NCBI RefSeq assembly: GCF_018919175.1
Contig: NZ_JAHLQL010000004.1
Span: 1-64,000, forward strand
Reading direction: 5' to 3'
DNA from: Clostridium simiarum
GTDB lineage: Bacteria; Bacillota; Clostridia; Clostridiales; Clostridiaceae
DNA: 64,000 nt
Part shown: piece by piece, positions 1-8,950 of the stretch
Layout: each line of letters starts with the position of its first letter
How positions within the stretch are numbered: position 1 is the first letter of the stretch
Position numbers and translations under genes: made by a program
Notes under the pieces: model-generated
Told to the model about the DNA's origin: nothing
What the model saw: the letters and a program-made list of their open reading frames with translations, nothing else
The model's database searches: none

Positions 1-62
1 GTCAGAGGTGTAAGTGCAGCAATGTATTTAGCTGACTGATACTAATAGGTCGAGGGCTTGAC
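1..62 (+). rRNA. rrl: 23S ribosomal RNA, 3' end (partial)
   Basis: The first ~62 bases carry the conserved 3' terminus of 23S rRNA (GACTAATAGGTCGAGGGC-type end followed by TTGACC). Only the tail lies in the window. The 5S gene and a tRNA follow, as in a normal clostridial rRNA operon. The exact 3' end is approximate. The spacer at 63-246 holds no gene that I can see. Confidence 0.93.
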
Positions 63-246
63 CAAATTTTTAAACCATATGCAGTTTTGAAAGAATAATT
101 CTTTCAATTGAATATTGAATACAAATTTCTTATAGATTTGTATAGCGATTATAACAAAAACCAAGATTAAGTGGTGAAGGAAACTTCCTAGCTAACGCTA
201 CGAAGTACGACTTTAAAACGAAATCAAAGATTTCTGTAAAGTCGCA

Positions 247-363
247 TCTGGTGATTATGGCTTAGTGGTAACACCCGTTCCCATTCCGAACACGATGGTT
301 AAGCACTAAAGCGCTGATGGTACTGCAAGGGAGGCCTTGTGGGAGAGTAAGTCGTCGCCAGGT
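247..363 (+). rRNA. rrf: 5S ribosomal RNA
   Basis: About 117 nt with terminal complementary TCTGG/CCAGG ends, the internal CCCGTTCCCATTCCGAACACG block and the GGGAGAGTA...GTCG segment typical of Gram-positive 5S rRNA. It lies ~185 nt after the 23S end and just before tRNA-Phe. Confidence 0.95.
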
Positions 364-371
364 TAAAACTT

Positions 372-447
<76 letters not shown>

Positions 448-450
448 GTT

Positions 451-484
451 AAAAAGTCCTAGCATTTTTGCTAGGACTTTTTGC
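451..484 (+). terminator. Rho-independent terminator of the rRNA/tRNA operon
   Basis: Inverted repeat AAAAAGTCCTAGCA / GCTAGGACTTTTT, starting four bases after the tRNA CCA. It is symmetrical enough to stop transcription from both sides. Confidence 0.9.
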
Positions 485-528
485 TATTAATTAAAATTAT
501 ACCATGATTATAAAACATAATATTATGA

Positions 529-1260
529 TTAAATATTTGGGGAAAGGTTCTCTTCACTCTCAATAGGTTCTAGTTTAGGAAATTCGTAAACTTCTAAAGG
601 AAGCTCATGGAATAATTTAATTATATGGTCTAAATTATCTATTAAGTTTAAAGAATTGTCCCTTAGAAGATGTTTAAGATTCTCATTTTCCCAATTTAAC
701 CATCTCATATAGCTATCTCTTTCTTTTATATAATTTTCATAGGATTTGAAGTGTTTTATAGAATCTACTACTTCTGAACATAAAAATAAGTTACATATAT
801 AAGTTCTATATTTAGATGGTATTGTACAACCATAACCTTCTTTAACAAAAGCACAGGATCTAAAAAATATGGTTTGATCCTGAATTTCGTGAAGTCTTTC
901 CACTGAGGATAATTCATTCATATAATTGATAAAGCAAGAGTTCACATATCCATCAATGGTATAATGTTTTTCACAAATATATTTATTATAACCTTTTTCA
1001 TCAAAGTAACCTTTTGCATGTATGTAATAGCGATATATTTCAGTACCGGGATTTATTATAATTTTAAAAAGAACTTGCAATCCTTCCATGCTTTGACACA
1101 TATTGTGTATGTCTACCAAAGTAAATTTAGGAAAATAAAAGCAACAACCTCTATTTTTTACCTTACATAGACTAGCACCAAAAAGGCTATTACAATTACT
1201 ACAATGTGTACAACCGTATCTAGGTATTGATTCATCAAAATCCGCATATATTCCTGCCAT
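529..1260 (-). CDS. YkgJ-family Cys-rich (metal/Fe-S-binding) protein
   Basis: 243 aa, no signal peptide or membrane segment. The N-terminus holds a Cys cluster (GCTHCSNC, then a Cys before KVKNRGCC with FYFPKF after it). A second cluster around residues 135-160 reads CAFVKEGYGCTIP...YICNLFLC. This pairing of a GCC motif followed by P-h-T with a later C-F...GC-x-I...C matches the YkgJ/CxxxCxxCC family, whose members are thought to chelate zinc or an Fe-S cluster. The reaction is unknown. The start is the ATG at 1260 with an AGAGGTG-like ribosome site. It is a single gene facing the rRNA terminator. Family assignment is by motif only. Confidence 0.7.
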   Translation of the reverse strand: MAGIYADFDESIPRYGCTHCSNCNSLFGASLCKVKNRGCCFYFPKFTLVDIHNMCQSMEGLQVLFKIIINPGTEIYRYYIHAKGYFDEKGYNKYICEKHYTIDGYVNSCFINYMNELSSVERLHEIQDQTIFFRSCAFVKEGYGCTIPSKYRTYICNLFLCSEVVDSIKHFKSYENYIKERDSYMRWLNWENENLKHLLRDNSLNLIDNLDHIIKLFHELPLEVYEFPKLEPIESEENLSPNI

Positions 1261-1571
1261 TTTATCACCTCTTATCTTAGAGTAAAAATTTTATGGACTA
1301 ATTGTACTTGCTCATACATAAAATCTATAACATTTATATAAAATGCCTTAGGCTGCTATAGATTTATTATGACCTTCTGGCTCATTTTATATGAATTTTG
1401 ATTGTGGATATGATTAAACATAAAATAGTACTAAGAGGCATCCTAAATCTACAGTTTGATGGTAATCGTTTAAGCAGAGAACCAAGATCTATAATCTTGT
1501 GTGAATCGCTTACTAAAGAGCACTCTTTTAGTACACCTGAAGCAATAAATACTATTATAAATAGCATAGAT

Positions 1572-1619
1572 AAAAGGTTACTGAATCTCCAATTATAGTT
1601 GAAGATTTAGTAACCTTTT
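1572..1619. terminator. Long stem-loop, probable terminator
   Basis: 17-bp arms (AAAAGGTTACTGAATCT and its near-perfect complement) around a 14-nt loop, with T/A-rich ends on both sides. It lies in the 1261-1759 gap, which otherwise holds one dispersed repeat (1644-1750) and a doubtful 62-66-codon frame at 1398-1598 that lacks a ribosome site. Confidence 0.6.
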
Positions 1620-1643
1620 GTAATGAAAAATCTTATTTATCCG

Positions 1644-1750
1644 ATGACTACCAGCTCTAATACTCCATTTTCTTCAAAGGGGGAATAAAGAGGGCTAAGT
1701 CACTGTATAAGGATTTCTAGCTTTAGTGAGAGTAAAAACACCCTCTAAAG
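1644..1750 (+). repeat. Dispersed intergenic repeat, copy A
   Basis: 107 bp that align along their whole length with 29244-29352. Shared blocks include ATGACTACY, GGCTCTAATACT-like, GGGAATAAA, GCTAAGTC, ATAAGGATTT and a terminal hairpin formed by CTTTAG...CTCTAAAG. The arms of the final hairpin are better conserved than the interior. Its function is unknown; it could be a small mobile repeat or a structured RNA. Confidence 0.75.
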
Positions 1751-1759
1751 CTTAGAAAT

Positions 1760-2239
1760 CTATTTATTTATAGTTTTTAAGAATTCCTCTACTTCATCTG
1801 CATGCCCATTAACTTTAACTTTCCTATATTCCTTAATTAAAAGGCCATTTTTATCAATAATGAAAGTACTTCTTTCAATGCCCTTTACCTTTTTACCAAA
1901 CATATTTTTATCCTTTAATACGCCATAAAGGTTACATACTTCCTCACTTTCATCACTTAAAAGCACGTAGGATAGAGAAAGTTTAGTTATAAACTTATCA
2001 TGGCTCTTTAAGGAGTCCCTACTTATTCCTAGTATAACTGTATTTAAATCTTTAAAAGCTTCTACTTTATCTCTAAAATCTCCTGCTTCTATAGTACATC
2101 CAGGGGTGTTGTCTTTAGGGTAAAAGAATAATACTATATTTTTACCTTCATACTCTTTTAAACTATGTTTTTTCTCATCTGAACCTATAAGCTCAAAATC
2201 AGGAGCTAATTCTCCTACCTTTACTGTAGTTTCTATCAT
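1760..2239 (-). CDS. bcp: Thiol peroxidase, Bcp/PrxQ-type peroxiredoxin
   Basis: 159 aa, the normal Bcp length. A thioredoxin-fold peroxiredoxin that reduces H2O2 and organic peroxides in the cytoplasm. The active-site motif TPGCTIEAGDF puts the peroxidatic Cys at 48. The usual Bcp resolving Cys at +5 is Gly here (EAGDF instead of EACDF). The only other Cys is 102, in VCNLYGV, so the enzyme either uses Cys102 or works as a 1-Cys type. GIERSTFIID is the conserved Arg segment. ATG at 2239 has a GAGGTGG ribosome site. Single gene; repeat copy A lies just past its 3' end. Confidence 0.93.
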   Translation of the reverse strand: MIETTVKVGELAPDFELIGSDEKKHSLKEYEGKNIVLFFYPKDNTPGCTIEAGDFRDKVEAFKDLNTVILGISRDSLKSHDKFITKLSLSYVLLSDESEEVCNLYGVLKDKNMFGKKVKGIERSTFIIDKNGLLIKEYRKVKVNGHADEVEEFLKTINK

Positions 2240-2445
2240 ATTACCACCTCTTAAAGTATATTATATTATTATCATATAATAATTATTATTCAATTGCAAG
2301 TATATTTAGTACTTTTAAATTTAATACAACTAAATCTTTTCTATATTCTTTAGTATTTGTTCTTTAAATATCTATGATATTTATGTTACTATAGTAGTAT
2401 CGCAAGGTGAAGACGCGAAATAATCTTATTTTAAGGAGAATTTTT

Positions 2446-3192
2446 ATGGAAAATAAAGTTTTAGCTAAGGTTGGTAACGTTAATATTACTCAAAATGATT
2501 TAGAGGAAACAATTAAGAGATTTCCACAAGAAAGACAATCATATATAGATTCAGATCTTGGAAGAAAACAGCTTTTAGAACAAATAATTTCTTTCGAACT
2601 TATGTATAACTATGGAAAGCAATCAGGCTTTGATAATGATGAGGAATTTTTATCCCATGTTGAAAAGATGAAAAAAGAGTTATTAACTCAGTTTACTATA
2701 GGAAAGGTATTATCTGACGTAACAGTTACAGAAGAAGAGATTTCATTATTCTATGCTGAAAACAAAGATAACTTTAAAGAAGAAGAATCTGTAAGAGCAA
2801 AGCATATATTGGTTGAGTCCTTTGATAAAGCTAAGGATATAAATAAGGAAATAAAGGAAGGCTTAAGCTTTGAAGAAGCTGCACAGAAGTATTCATCCTG
2901 CCCATCTAAAGAAAATGGAGGGGATCTTGGTAACTTTACTAGAGGAAGAATGGTTCCAGAATTTGAAGAAGCTGCTTTTAAATTAAACATTGGAGAGATT
3001 AGTGAGCCAGTACAAACTCAGTTTGGATATCATCTTATAAAGGTTGAAGAAAAAACAGAGCCTAAGGTTAAAGATTTAGAAGAAGTTAAAGATATGATAA
3101 GAAATAATCTTATTCAAGAAAAACAAAATAAGCATTACATGGATATGACAGAAGAGTTAAAAGTTAAATACAACGTAGAATATGTAGAATAA
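2446..3192 (+). CDS. Parvulin-type peptidyl-prolyl isomerase (PpiC/SurA-like), cytoplasmic
   Basis: 248 aa. Residues 1-100 form a helical SurA_N/trigger-like region. Residues ~110-205 are a rotamase (PpiC) domain with AKHILV near its start, GGDLGNF in the middle and FGYHLIKV at the end, which are canonical parvulin blocks. There is no signal peptide or lipobox, so unlike PrsA it should act inside the cell as a foldase. The frame stays open upstream to a GTG at 2407, but AAGGAG at 2433-2438 places the start at the ATG at 2446. Confidence 0.88.
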   Translation: MENKVLAKVGNVNITQNDLEETIKRFPQERQSYIDSDLGRKQLLEQIISFELMYNYGKQSGFDNDEEFLSHVEKMKKELLTQFTIGKVLSDVTVTEEEISLFYAENKDNFKEEESVRAKHILVESFDKAKDINKEIKEGLSFEEAAQKYSSCPSKENGGDLGNFTRGRMVPEFEEAAFKLNIGEISEPVQTQFGYHLIKVEEKTEPKVKDLEEVKDMIRNNLIQEKQNKHYMDMTEELKVKYNVEYVE

Positions 3193-3274
3193 TTAAAAGT
3201 TAACTATACCTTAGAATTATCTACAATAATTGAAGGGTAAGTATAGAAGAAAACTATATACAATAATTAAATTA

Positions 3275-3312
3275 AAAAAGTTCCTCTTTATCATGAAGAG
3301 GAACTTTTAATC
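3275..3312. terminator. Bidirectional terminator
   Basis: Stem AAAAAGTTCCTCTT / AAGAGGAACTTTT with a short loop, between the convergent parvulin and deacetylase genes. Confidence 0.85.
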
Positions 3313-3368
3313 TAATAAAATAAGAATTAAATTATGTAAAATTCAAGTGTTTATTAAAGGTTATTACA

Positions 3369-4208
3369 CTATAATTTGGATTTTATAATTCTAAAAAGTT
3401 TTCTTACTTTATATTTTGTCATATAGTAATTATTTTTTTCTACTTTTCCAAGGAAGTTGTCCATATCCTCTATGACAGCTCTTCTACTGATTTCAAAACC
3501 ATCACTTTCTTTATTAGTGTACTTGTCTAATATTCCTATAGCACCTAGGTAACCAAGTTCTTTAGATATCTTTTTAGAGTCTTCATTACAGGAACCATAA
3601 GGATAAGCTAAGTACTTCACTGGTTTATCTATTATCTTCTCTAAAGTAGCCTTTGAGTCAGCTAGCTCCTTGTATTGATCTTCATAAGATAGAGTGGCAA
3701 GATCTTGATGACTTACTGTATGAGATCCGATCTCTATTCCACTTTTAGCTAATTCCTTTATTTGTTCAGTAGTCAAAAAATGCTTGTCTTTATCTATTTT
3801 ATTTGTTTGAACAAATATAGTAGCTTTAAAACCATATTGTTTCAATAAAGGATATACTATTTCATAATTATCTTTGTACCCATCATCAAAGGTTAAGACT
3901 ACACTTTTTCTAGGAATCTCCTTACCATTTTTAATATAATCATATAACTCATCTAGAGTTAAGGTTTTAAAACCATTAGTTTTTAGATACTTAAGTTGTT
4001 TATCAAAGGTCTTTTTTGTCAATACTACTTCTGAGGTCTTCTTTTCTTTTACAGAATGATACATTAAAACAGGTATATCATCAGTAAATTTTTGATAGAA
4101 GGCAAAGACCATAACAGAACTAAAAGCTAAAATTAAACATACCAATAAAGGTATCTTCCACTTAAAAGATTTCGACGAAGAATTTTGATTTAATGAAATT
4201 TTCACCAT
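3369..4208 (-). CDS. Membrane-anchored polysaccharide deacetylase (CE4/NodB)
   Basis: 279 aa. One N-terminal membrane segment (~18-38) and an extracellular NodB domain. Metal and catalytic motifs are visible: TFDDG (Asp108-Asp109) and SHTVSH (His163, His167); LAYPYG is the third conserved block. CE4 enzymes remove N-acetyl groups from peptidoglycan or other surface glycans. The start is ATG at 4208, preceded by GGGGTGG; a TTG four codons upstream overlaps that ribosome site and is unlikely. Divergent from the surface-glycan operon at 4.5 kb, to which it may contribute functionally (inference). Confidence 0.9.
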   Translation of the reverse strand: MVKISLNQNSSSKSFKWKIPLLVCLILAFSSVMVFAFYQKFTDDIPVLMYHSVKEKKTSEVVLTKKTFDKQLKYLKTNGFKTLTLDELYDYIKNGKEIPRKSVVLTFDDGYKDNYEIVYPLLKQYGFKATIFVQTNKIDKDKHFLTTEQIKELAKSGIEIGSHTVSHQDLATLSYEDQYKELADSKATLEKIIDKPVKYLAYPYGSCNEDSKKISKELGYLGAIGILDKYTNKESDGFEISRRAVIEDMDNFLGKVEKNNYYMTKYKVRKLFRIIKSKL

Positions 4209-4467
4209 ACCACCCCGCAATAAATTAAAGTATTTTTAATAGAACAAATGTCATTAAAAACCCAACAACGCCTAACTACATTATAATACGAAAAAACACA
4301 AATAGGAATTACAAAATCGTAACAATTAGGTAAAAATAAGCATTTTTTTACTTAATGCTTAGGATATTCACGTAGACAAAGTAGAATGATTTTTAGGAGT
4401 AGTTTATAGAGAGTATCGAGTAATATTAGTAGTGGCAAGGGTTAGAGAAAATTAAGACTTTGTTAAC

Positions 4468-4496
4468 TTGACAGTGATTTTAATTCTTTATATACT
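4468..4496 (+). promoter_or_regulatory. Sigma-A promoter of the surface-glycan operon
   Basis: TTGACA (4468-4473), a 17-nt spacer, then TATACT (4491-4496). Predicted start of transcription ~4503, giving a leader of ~75 nt before the TTG start at 4579. This promoter lies inside the longest open frame and rules out its upstream start. Confidence 0.85.
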
Positions 4497-4578
4497 TTAT
4501 GTGTTGCGTAAACTTGAATATTGTGATAAGATTATAAATTTTAAGGTGATTATTTTCGTATTATCAGGAGGTGCTAAA

Positions 4579-5928
4579 TTGGTTCAGCAGAATAAAAGTA
4601 AATACATTAATATAATTATTCCTATAATAATAGTATTTGTGTCCACAACAGGATGGTATTCCCTTGATTACATAGGTATGAAGATGTTTTGGGCAGGGTT
4701 TTTCATATTATCGTTTACTTATGCTTTTTTTATACTATGGAATTACAAAGACAATATAAAAATTAAAGACATAGTAACTAATAAATATAATCTTCTTATA
4801 GGGGGTTATGGCTTATGGCTTACTATAAGTTATTTGTATAATTATCAAAGCAGAAACACTTTACTTTATGTATTTAAGATTTGGTTTATGCTTGGTTTTT
4901 ATATAGTTCTTACGCAAATATATATTCAAAACATAAGTAAAGAAGAAAAAAGGCAACTGATACTTAATGTGTCCAAATACATATTTATTTTAGGGATATT
5001 TAATTCAATTGTGGGATTATATCAATTTACTACCCTATCTAACAAGATATTTGGTGTAATAATAACAGATTGGTATCCTTACAATCCTGCGGCCATGTAT
5101 GGAAATGTTAATGGATTTGGGACTTACTTATTTATTTCAATTATATGTGGAGCAACCTTATTTATAAACAACCTAAATAATAATAAGAATAAATATATAT
5201 TGTTCGGCTTAGTGTTTCAAGGATATATGTTATACTTAACTGTAGCAAGAACAAGTATTGTATCTTTATTTGGTTATTTTATATTTACATTAATTATTTT
5301 AGGTATAAAAAATAAAAACTTACTAAAAAACATATTTTCAACGAGAAATGTTATTGTATTTTTAGTTTGTAATGTTATAATGTTCTCAATTATAAAAATG
5401 CCTCAATATAGAGGGTATATAAATAAGTTGTTTAAAACAACACCTTCTACTGAGTCAAGAACTGCAGATGAACTTTTAAAAGAGAAAAATAGTAAGGGTT
5501 TAAACTACAGAGATCTTATATGGAAAGCTGTAGCAAGAGATTATGATGAGTATATATTATTGGGAGATGGATTAAAATACAATATAATAGATAAAATAGA
5601 TGTAGTGAATGTTATAAGCGAAAGAAGTAAAGGGGTAGATAGAATAAGCTATCATAATACCTTAGTAAGATATTTTGCTTCTAACGGTATGTTCGGATTG
5701 GTATTGTTTTTAGCTCTATATTTTGCAATACCACTAACTTTGTTTATTAATATGATGAAAAGAAGAGAAATAGATATAGAGTCTTCCATAGTAATAATAC
5801 TTTTAGCAGTAATATTTATGTATATGCAAATGGAAGAAGTATATATAGGAGAAATTGGATTTATGCCCATAATAGCTAATATGGTATTAGGTTATGGCAG
5901 TGCCCTTTTAAAAAAGAAACAGAGGTGA
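4579..5928 (+). CDS. O-antigen ligase/polymerase-like membrane protein (Wzy/WaaL superfamily)
   Basis: 449 aa, very hydrophobic, about 10-12 membrane segments with a larger extracytoplasmic loop near residues 280-350, which is the layout of Wzy polymerases and WaaL ligases. VARTSIVSLFGYF resembles the conserved Wzy_C-type segment. The likely role is polymerising or attaching a surface polysaccharide on the outer face of the membrane. The start is TTG at 4579 because AGGAGG lies at 4566-4571; the frame upstream overlaps the promoter. First gene of an operon, 7 nt from the next gene. No initiating transferase or flippase is visible in the window. Confidence 0.8.
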   Translation: MVQQNKSKYINIIIPIIIVFVSTTGWYSLDYIGMKMFWAGFFILSFTYAFFILWNYKDNIKIKDIVTNKYNLLIGGYGLWLTISYLYNYQSRNTLLYVFKIWFMLGFYIVLTQIYIQNISKEEKRQLILNVSKYIFILGIFNSIVGLYQFTTLSNKIFGVIITDWYPYNPAAMYGNVNGFGTYLFISIICGATLFINNLNNNKNKYILFGLVFQGYMLYLTVARTSIVSLFGYFIFTLIILGIKNKNLLKNIFSTRNVIVFLVCNVIMFSIIKMPQYRGYINKLFKTTPSTESRTADELLKEKNSKGLNYRDLIWKAVARDYDEYILLGDGLKYNIIDKIDVVNVISERSKGVDRISYHNTLVRYFASNGMFGLVLFLALYFAIPLTLFINMMKRREIDIESSIVIILLAVIFMYMQMEEVYIGEIGFMPIIANMVLGYGSALLKKKQR

Positions 5929-5935
5929 GATAGTA

Positions 5936-7024
5936 ATGAATGTGCTTTTTGTAGGGGTTAGATGGCAAAATGAAGAAGACATAACTTCCGGTCCTCAAAA
6001 GATAGGTAATATTTTATACAACAGACTTACAAAAAATGAAGATAACTTTTATTTTTATGGATTATGCTTAGAAGACACTAAGGAAAATAGAGTGGATTTT
6101 GAAGTGATAAATAAAAGAGAAGCAAGAGGGGACATGAAACACTTATCTTCATATATAAAAGAAAATAATATTAAGGTTTTATATATTGCTAGATATTATT
6201 CTTCTTTGGCATTGTATGCTGTGTATTTAAGCGCAAAACATAAGCTTAAAATAGTTTATACAGTGCATGGTCTAGTAAAGAAGGAAAGAGTTATAAATGG
6301 ATCTTTTAAAGCCCATCACGTATTATGCGAAGATCTTCTATTAAAGAGAGCCCATAAGATAGTTGCAGTATCAGAGGATTTAAAGTCAGAGATATTAAAA
6401 TACTATCCTGCTTTATCAAAAGAGAAGATAGAAGTTATAAATAATGGAGTAAGCATAATACCTATAAAAGAAAAGATAGATATAAAAAACACTTATCACC
6501 TTGAAGAAGATAAAAAGATTCTCTTCACTGTAGGAGTAAGAAAGATAAAAAATATTGAGGTTATATTAGAGAACTTTGTAAAAAATAAAAGCCTCTATGA
6601 AAAATCTTATCTTCTAGTAGCAGGAGAAAATGACACAGATTACGCAAAAGAGATAATAAATAAATATAAAGAATATAAAAATATAAGATTTATTGGATAT
6701 GTAGACACTAATATGATGAACAATATATATTCAGAGATGGATATTTTTATTCAAATAAGTAAATTTGAAACCTTTGGAATGTCCATAGTGGAATCACTAT
6801 TACATAAAAAGCCTGTAATAATATCTTCTTTATTACCTATTGCAAAGTATTTTAATGAAGAAGAAGTATGTATGTATAACTATAAAGAGGATGATTTAGC
6901 TACTCTTATGTTGGAGATCTTAAATAAAAATAGTATAAATGAAAAAGGTTATAAAAAAGCTGTGGAGTTATTTGACTGGGATAAAGTAAAAGATAACTAT
7001 CATGAGGTTTTTATGAAATTTTAA
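5936..7024 (+). CDS. Family 4 glycosyltransferase
   Basis: 362 aa, GT-B fold. The N-terminal Rossmann half shows YTVHGLVKK. The C-terminal half has the nucleotide-sugar signature FETFGMSIVESL (E-x-FG-x4-E) around residues 280-290, typical of GT4 retaining transferases. It is expected to add a sugar to a lipid-linked glycan on the cytoplasmic face. ATG at 5936 follows AGAGGTGAG, 7 nt after the membrane protein gene. Donor and acceptor cannot be read from the sequence. Confidence 0.88.
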   Translation: MNVLFVGVRWQNEEDITSGPQKIGNILYNRLTKNEDNFYFYGLCLEDTKENRVDFEVINKREARGDMKHLSSYIKENNIKVLYIARYYSSLALYAVYLSAKHKLKIVYTVHGLVKKERVINGSFKAHHVLCEDLLLKRAHKIVAVSEDLKSEILKYYPALSKEKIEVINNGVSIIPIKEKIDIKNTYHLEEDKKILFTVGVRKIKNIEVILENFVKNKSLYEKSYLLVAGENDTDYAKEIINKYKEYKNIRFIGYVDTNMMNNIYSEMDIFIQISKFETFGMSIVESLLHKKPVIISSLLPIAKYFNEEEVCMYNYKEDDLATLMLEILNKNSINEKGYKKAVELFDWDKVKDNYHEVFMKF

Positions 7025-7062
7025 AGCTATAGTATTAAGTAGTAATATAATGGGGTGAGGTT

Positions 7063-7989
7063 ATGAAGGAAAATTATAGTGAATTGTTTCCAGATCATAG
7101 ATTAGATAATTTAGACCTAGAGGAGCTTAGACAATGCCAGCTTATTATTCTTAGAATATTAAAGGTTGTAGATCACATTTGCACAAAACACTCATTAACT
7201 TATTGGTTAGAAGGGGGAACCCTTCTTGGGGCGGTAAGGCATGGTGGATTTATACCTTGGGATGATGACCTTGATATAAGCATGCCTAGAGAGGATTATG
7301 AAAAATTCTTAGCTATTGCAAAGGATGAGCTTCCAGAAGACTTATTTGCACAAAACCTACAGAGTACAGAGTTTGCAGGAAATACTTGGACTCAAATTAA
7401 GGACAGAAAAAGTATGATAATTTTATCAGAGGATGCTAAGTATCATCAAGGGCTATATATGGACATATTTCCCATGGATGTTTACTCTGATAACTTTTTC
7501 AAAAGAAACCTATATGAAAAGATACATAAATTCTTTTATATAAGAGTACAAGCTATAAATGCGCCGCTTAAAAAGCCCTTTTTTAAAGGTAGTAATTTTA
7601 TAAAAAATGTAATAAGACTTATTTTTAAAATAGTGTTTTTCATATTTGCTATATTTGATTATAACAAAATATATAATATGAACCTGAAATCTAGGGAAAA
7701 AAGAATTGAATCTATGAAAAAAAATCCTAAAACTAACTATGGTTATGCTACAGATGTTTTAAATTGGGAAAATATATTTAGATTTGAAGATATTTTTCCT
7801 GTTAAGAGAATAAAATTTGAAGATGGAGAGTTTTGTGTACCTAATGATTATCATGCTGTATTAACTTCTCTTTTTGGTAGTGATTATATGGACATGCCTC
7901 CAGAACATAAAAGAGTGCAACATAATATTAGAATAAAGTCCGTGCTTACTAAAGAAGAAGAGGAGAAACTTAATGAGGGGTTCTATTAA
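7063..7989 (+). CDS. LicD-family phosphotransferase, paralogue 1
   Basis: 308 aa. Residues 51-72 carry the LicD/fukutin nucleotidyltransferase-fold signature GGTLLGAVRH...GFIPWDDDLDI, whose Asp residues bind metal. A central segment (YMDIFPMD) and a C-terminal FEDGEFCVPNDYH...YGS-like block complete the family pattern. LicD proteins transfer phosphocholine or other phospho-substituents to teichoic acid or capsule sugars. Ribosome site GGGGTGAGG before ATG 7063. First of three paralogues in this operon. The choline genes licA, licB and licC are not in the window, so the donor is uncertain. Confidence 0.88.
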   Translation: MKENYSELFPDHRLDNLDLEELRQCQLIILRILKVVDHICTKHSLTYWLEGGTLLGAVRHGGFIPWDDDLDISMPREDYEKFLAIAKDELPEDLFAQNLQSTEFAGNTWTQIKDRKSMIILSEDAKYHQGLYMDIFPMDVYSDNFFKRNLYEKIHKFFYIRVQAINAPLKKPFFKGSNFIKNVIRLIFKIVFFIFAIFDYNKIYNMNLKSREKRIESMKKNPKTNYGYATDVLNWENIFRFEDIFPVKRIKFEDGEFCVPNDYHAVLTSLFGSDYMDMPPEHKRVQHNIRIKSVLTKEEEEKLNEGFY

Positions 7990-8010
7990 AAATTATGGGG
8001 TGTATAGGAT

Positions 8011-8862
8011 ATGGATATTACAAATAAGCCTTGCGTAGAAGGAAATTTAGGTAAAGCTCAAAATATAATGCTAGATATCTTAAAGGCGGTAGATACTATA
8101 TGTAGGAAAAACAATTTGACCTATTGGCTTGAGGGCGGTACTCTTTTAGGTGCTGTAAGACATAAAGGCTTTATACCTTGGGATGATGATGTAGATATTG
8201 CAATGCCAAGAGAAGATTATGAAAAGTTTATTTCTATAGCTAAAAAAGAACTTCCAGATAATCTATTCTTACAAACGAGCTATACAGATTTAGAATATGA
8301 TATGCCCTGGATGAAGGTAAGACATAATAATAGTGAAATTGTAGAGTACAAAATAGGTAATTATCATAATGGCCTATTCATAGATATATTTCCTTTTGAC
8401 TATTACAGGGATGTAGAAGGATATATAAATTCAAAGAAGAGGTTTAAATTTATATATAGAACTCTAATTCTTGTAAAGGAACCCTTTGAGAAAGTCACAA
8501 ATAAAAAGATTTTGATAAAGAATACATTAAAGTTCTTTACTAAAGTAATTTTATTTCCATTTACATTTATGAGTAAAAGAAAAATATTCAATAAAATATA
8601 CGCCCTAAGGGATAAGTATGTTGGTAAATATGGAGCTAAAGATAGTGAAATTCTTGGGTATGGTATAGATACTGTGTTTTGGAATTTTTCTATTGAAAAG
8701 AATAGTGTGTTTCCTTTAAAGGAACTTTCATTTGAGGACGGTAGTTTTTATGTTCCAGGAAATTATGACGCTTATCTTACAAAGCTTTTCGGTGATTATA
8801 TGAAGCTTCCAGAAGAAAAAGATAGAATACCACATAACTTAGAAATCATAATTAAAGAATAA
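8011..8862 (+). CDS. LicD-family phosphotransferase, paralogue 2
   Basis: 283 aa. Same signature at ~42-63 (GGTLLGAVRHKGFIPWDDD, then VDI), followed by GLFIDIFPFD and a C-terminal FEDGSFYVPGNYDAYLTKLFGDYM block. It is clearly related to paralogues 1 and 3 but diverged over most of its length, so this is an old duplication. Starts 21 nt after paralogue 1 with a GGGGTG ribosome site. Likely adds a second, different or alternative phospho-decoration to the same glycan (inference). Confidence 0.88.
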   Translation: MDITNKPCVEGNLGKAQNIMLDILKAVDTICRKNNLTYWLEGGTLLGAVRHKGFIPWDDDVDIAMPREDYEKFISIAKKELPDNLFLQTSYTDLEYDMPWMKVRHNNSEIVEYKIGNYHNGLFIDIFPFDYYRDVEGYINSKKRFKFIYRTLILVKEPFEKVTNKKILIKNTLKFFTKVILFPFTFMSKRKIFNKIYALRDKYVGKYGAKDSEILGYGIDTVFWNFSIEKNSVFPLKELSFEDGSFYVPGNYDAYLTKLFGDYMKLPEEKDRIPHNLEIIIKE

Positions 8863-8882
8863 TGGAAAACTTAGAATGAACT

Positions 8883-8917
8883 TTTTAGATGCTTATAATG
8901 ATTATAAGCATCTAAAA
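8883..8917 (+). other. Intercistronic hairpin within the glycan operon
   Basis: Perfect 15-bp arms TTTTAGATGCTTATA / TATAAGCATCTAAAA around a tiny loop, with no clean T-run downstream. It lies in the only larger gap between the second LicD gene and the second glycosyltransferase. It may attenuate or stabilise the mRNA rather than end it. Confidence 0.6.
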
Positions 8918-8950
8918 GGCATATACATTAATTAGAGAGTGAGGATAGCT

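Noticed and set aside
1398..1598. 62-66-codon plus-strand frame
   Set aside because: No ribosome site, no recognisable family, and it runs into the terminator hairpin; a decayed gene cannot be excluded.
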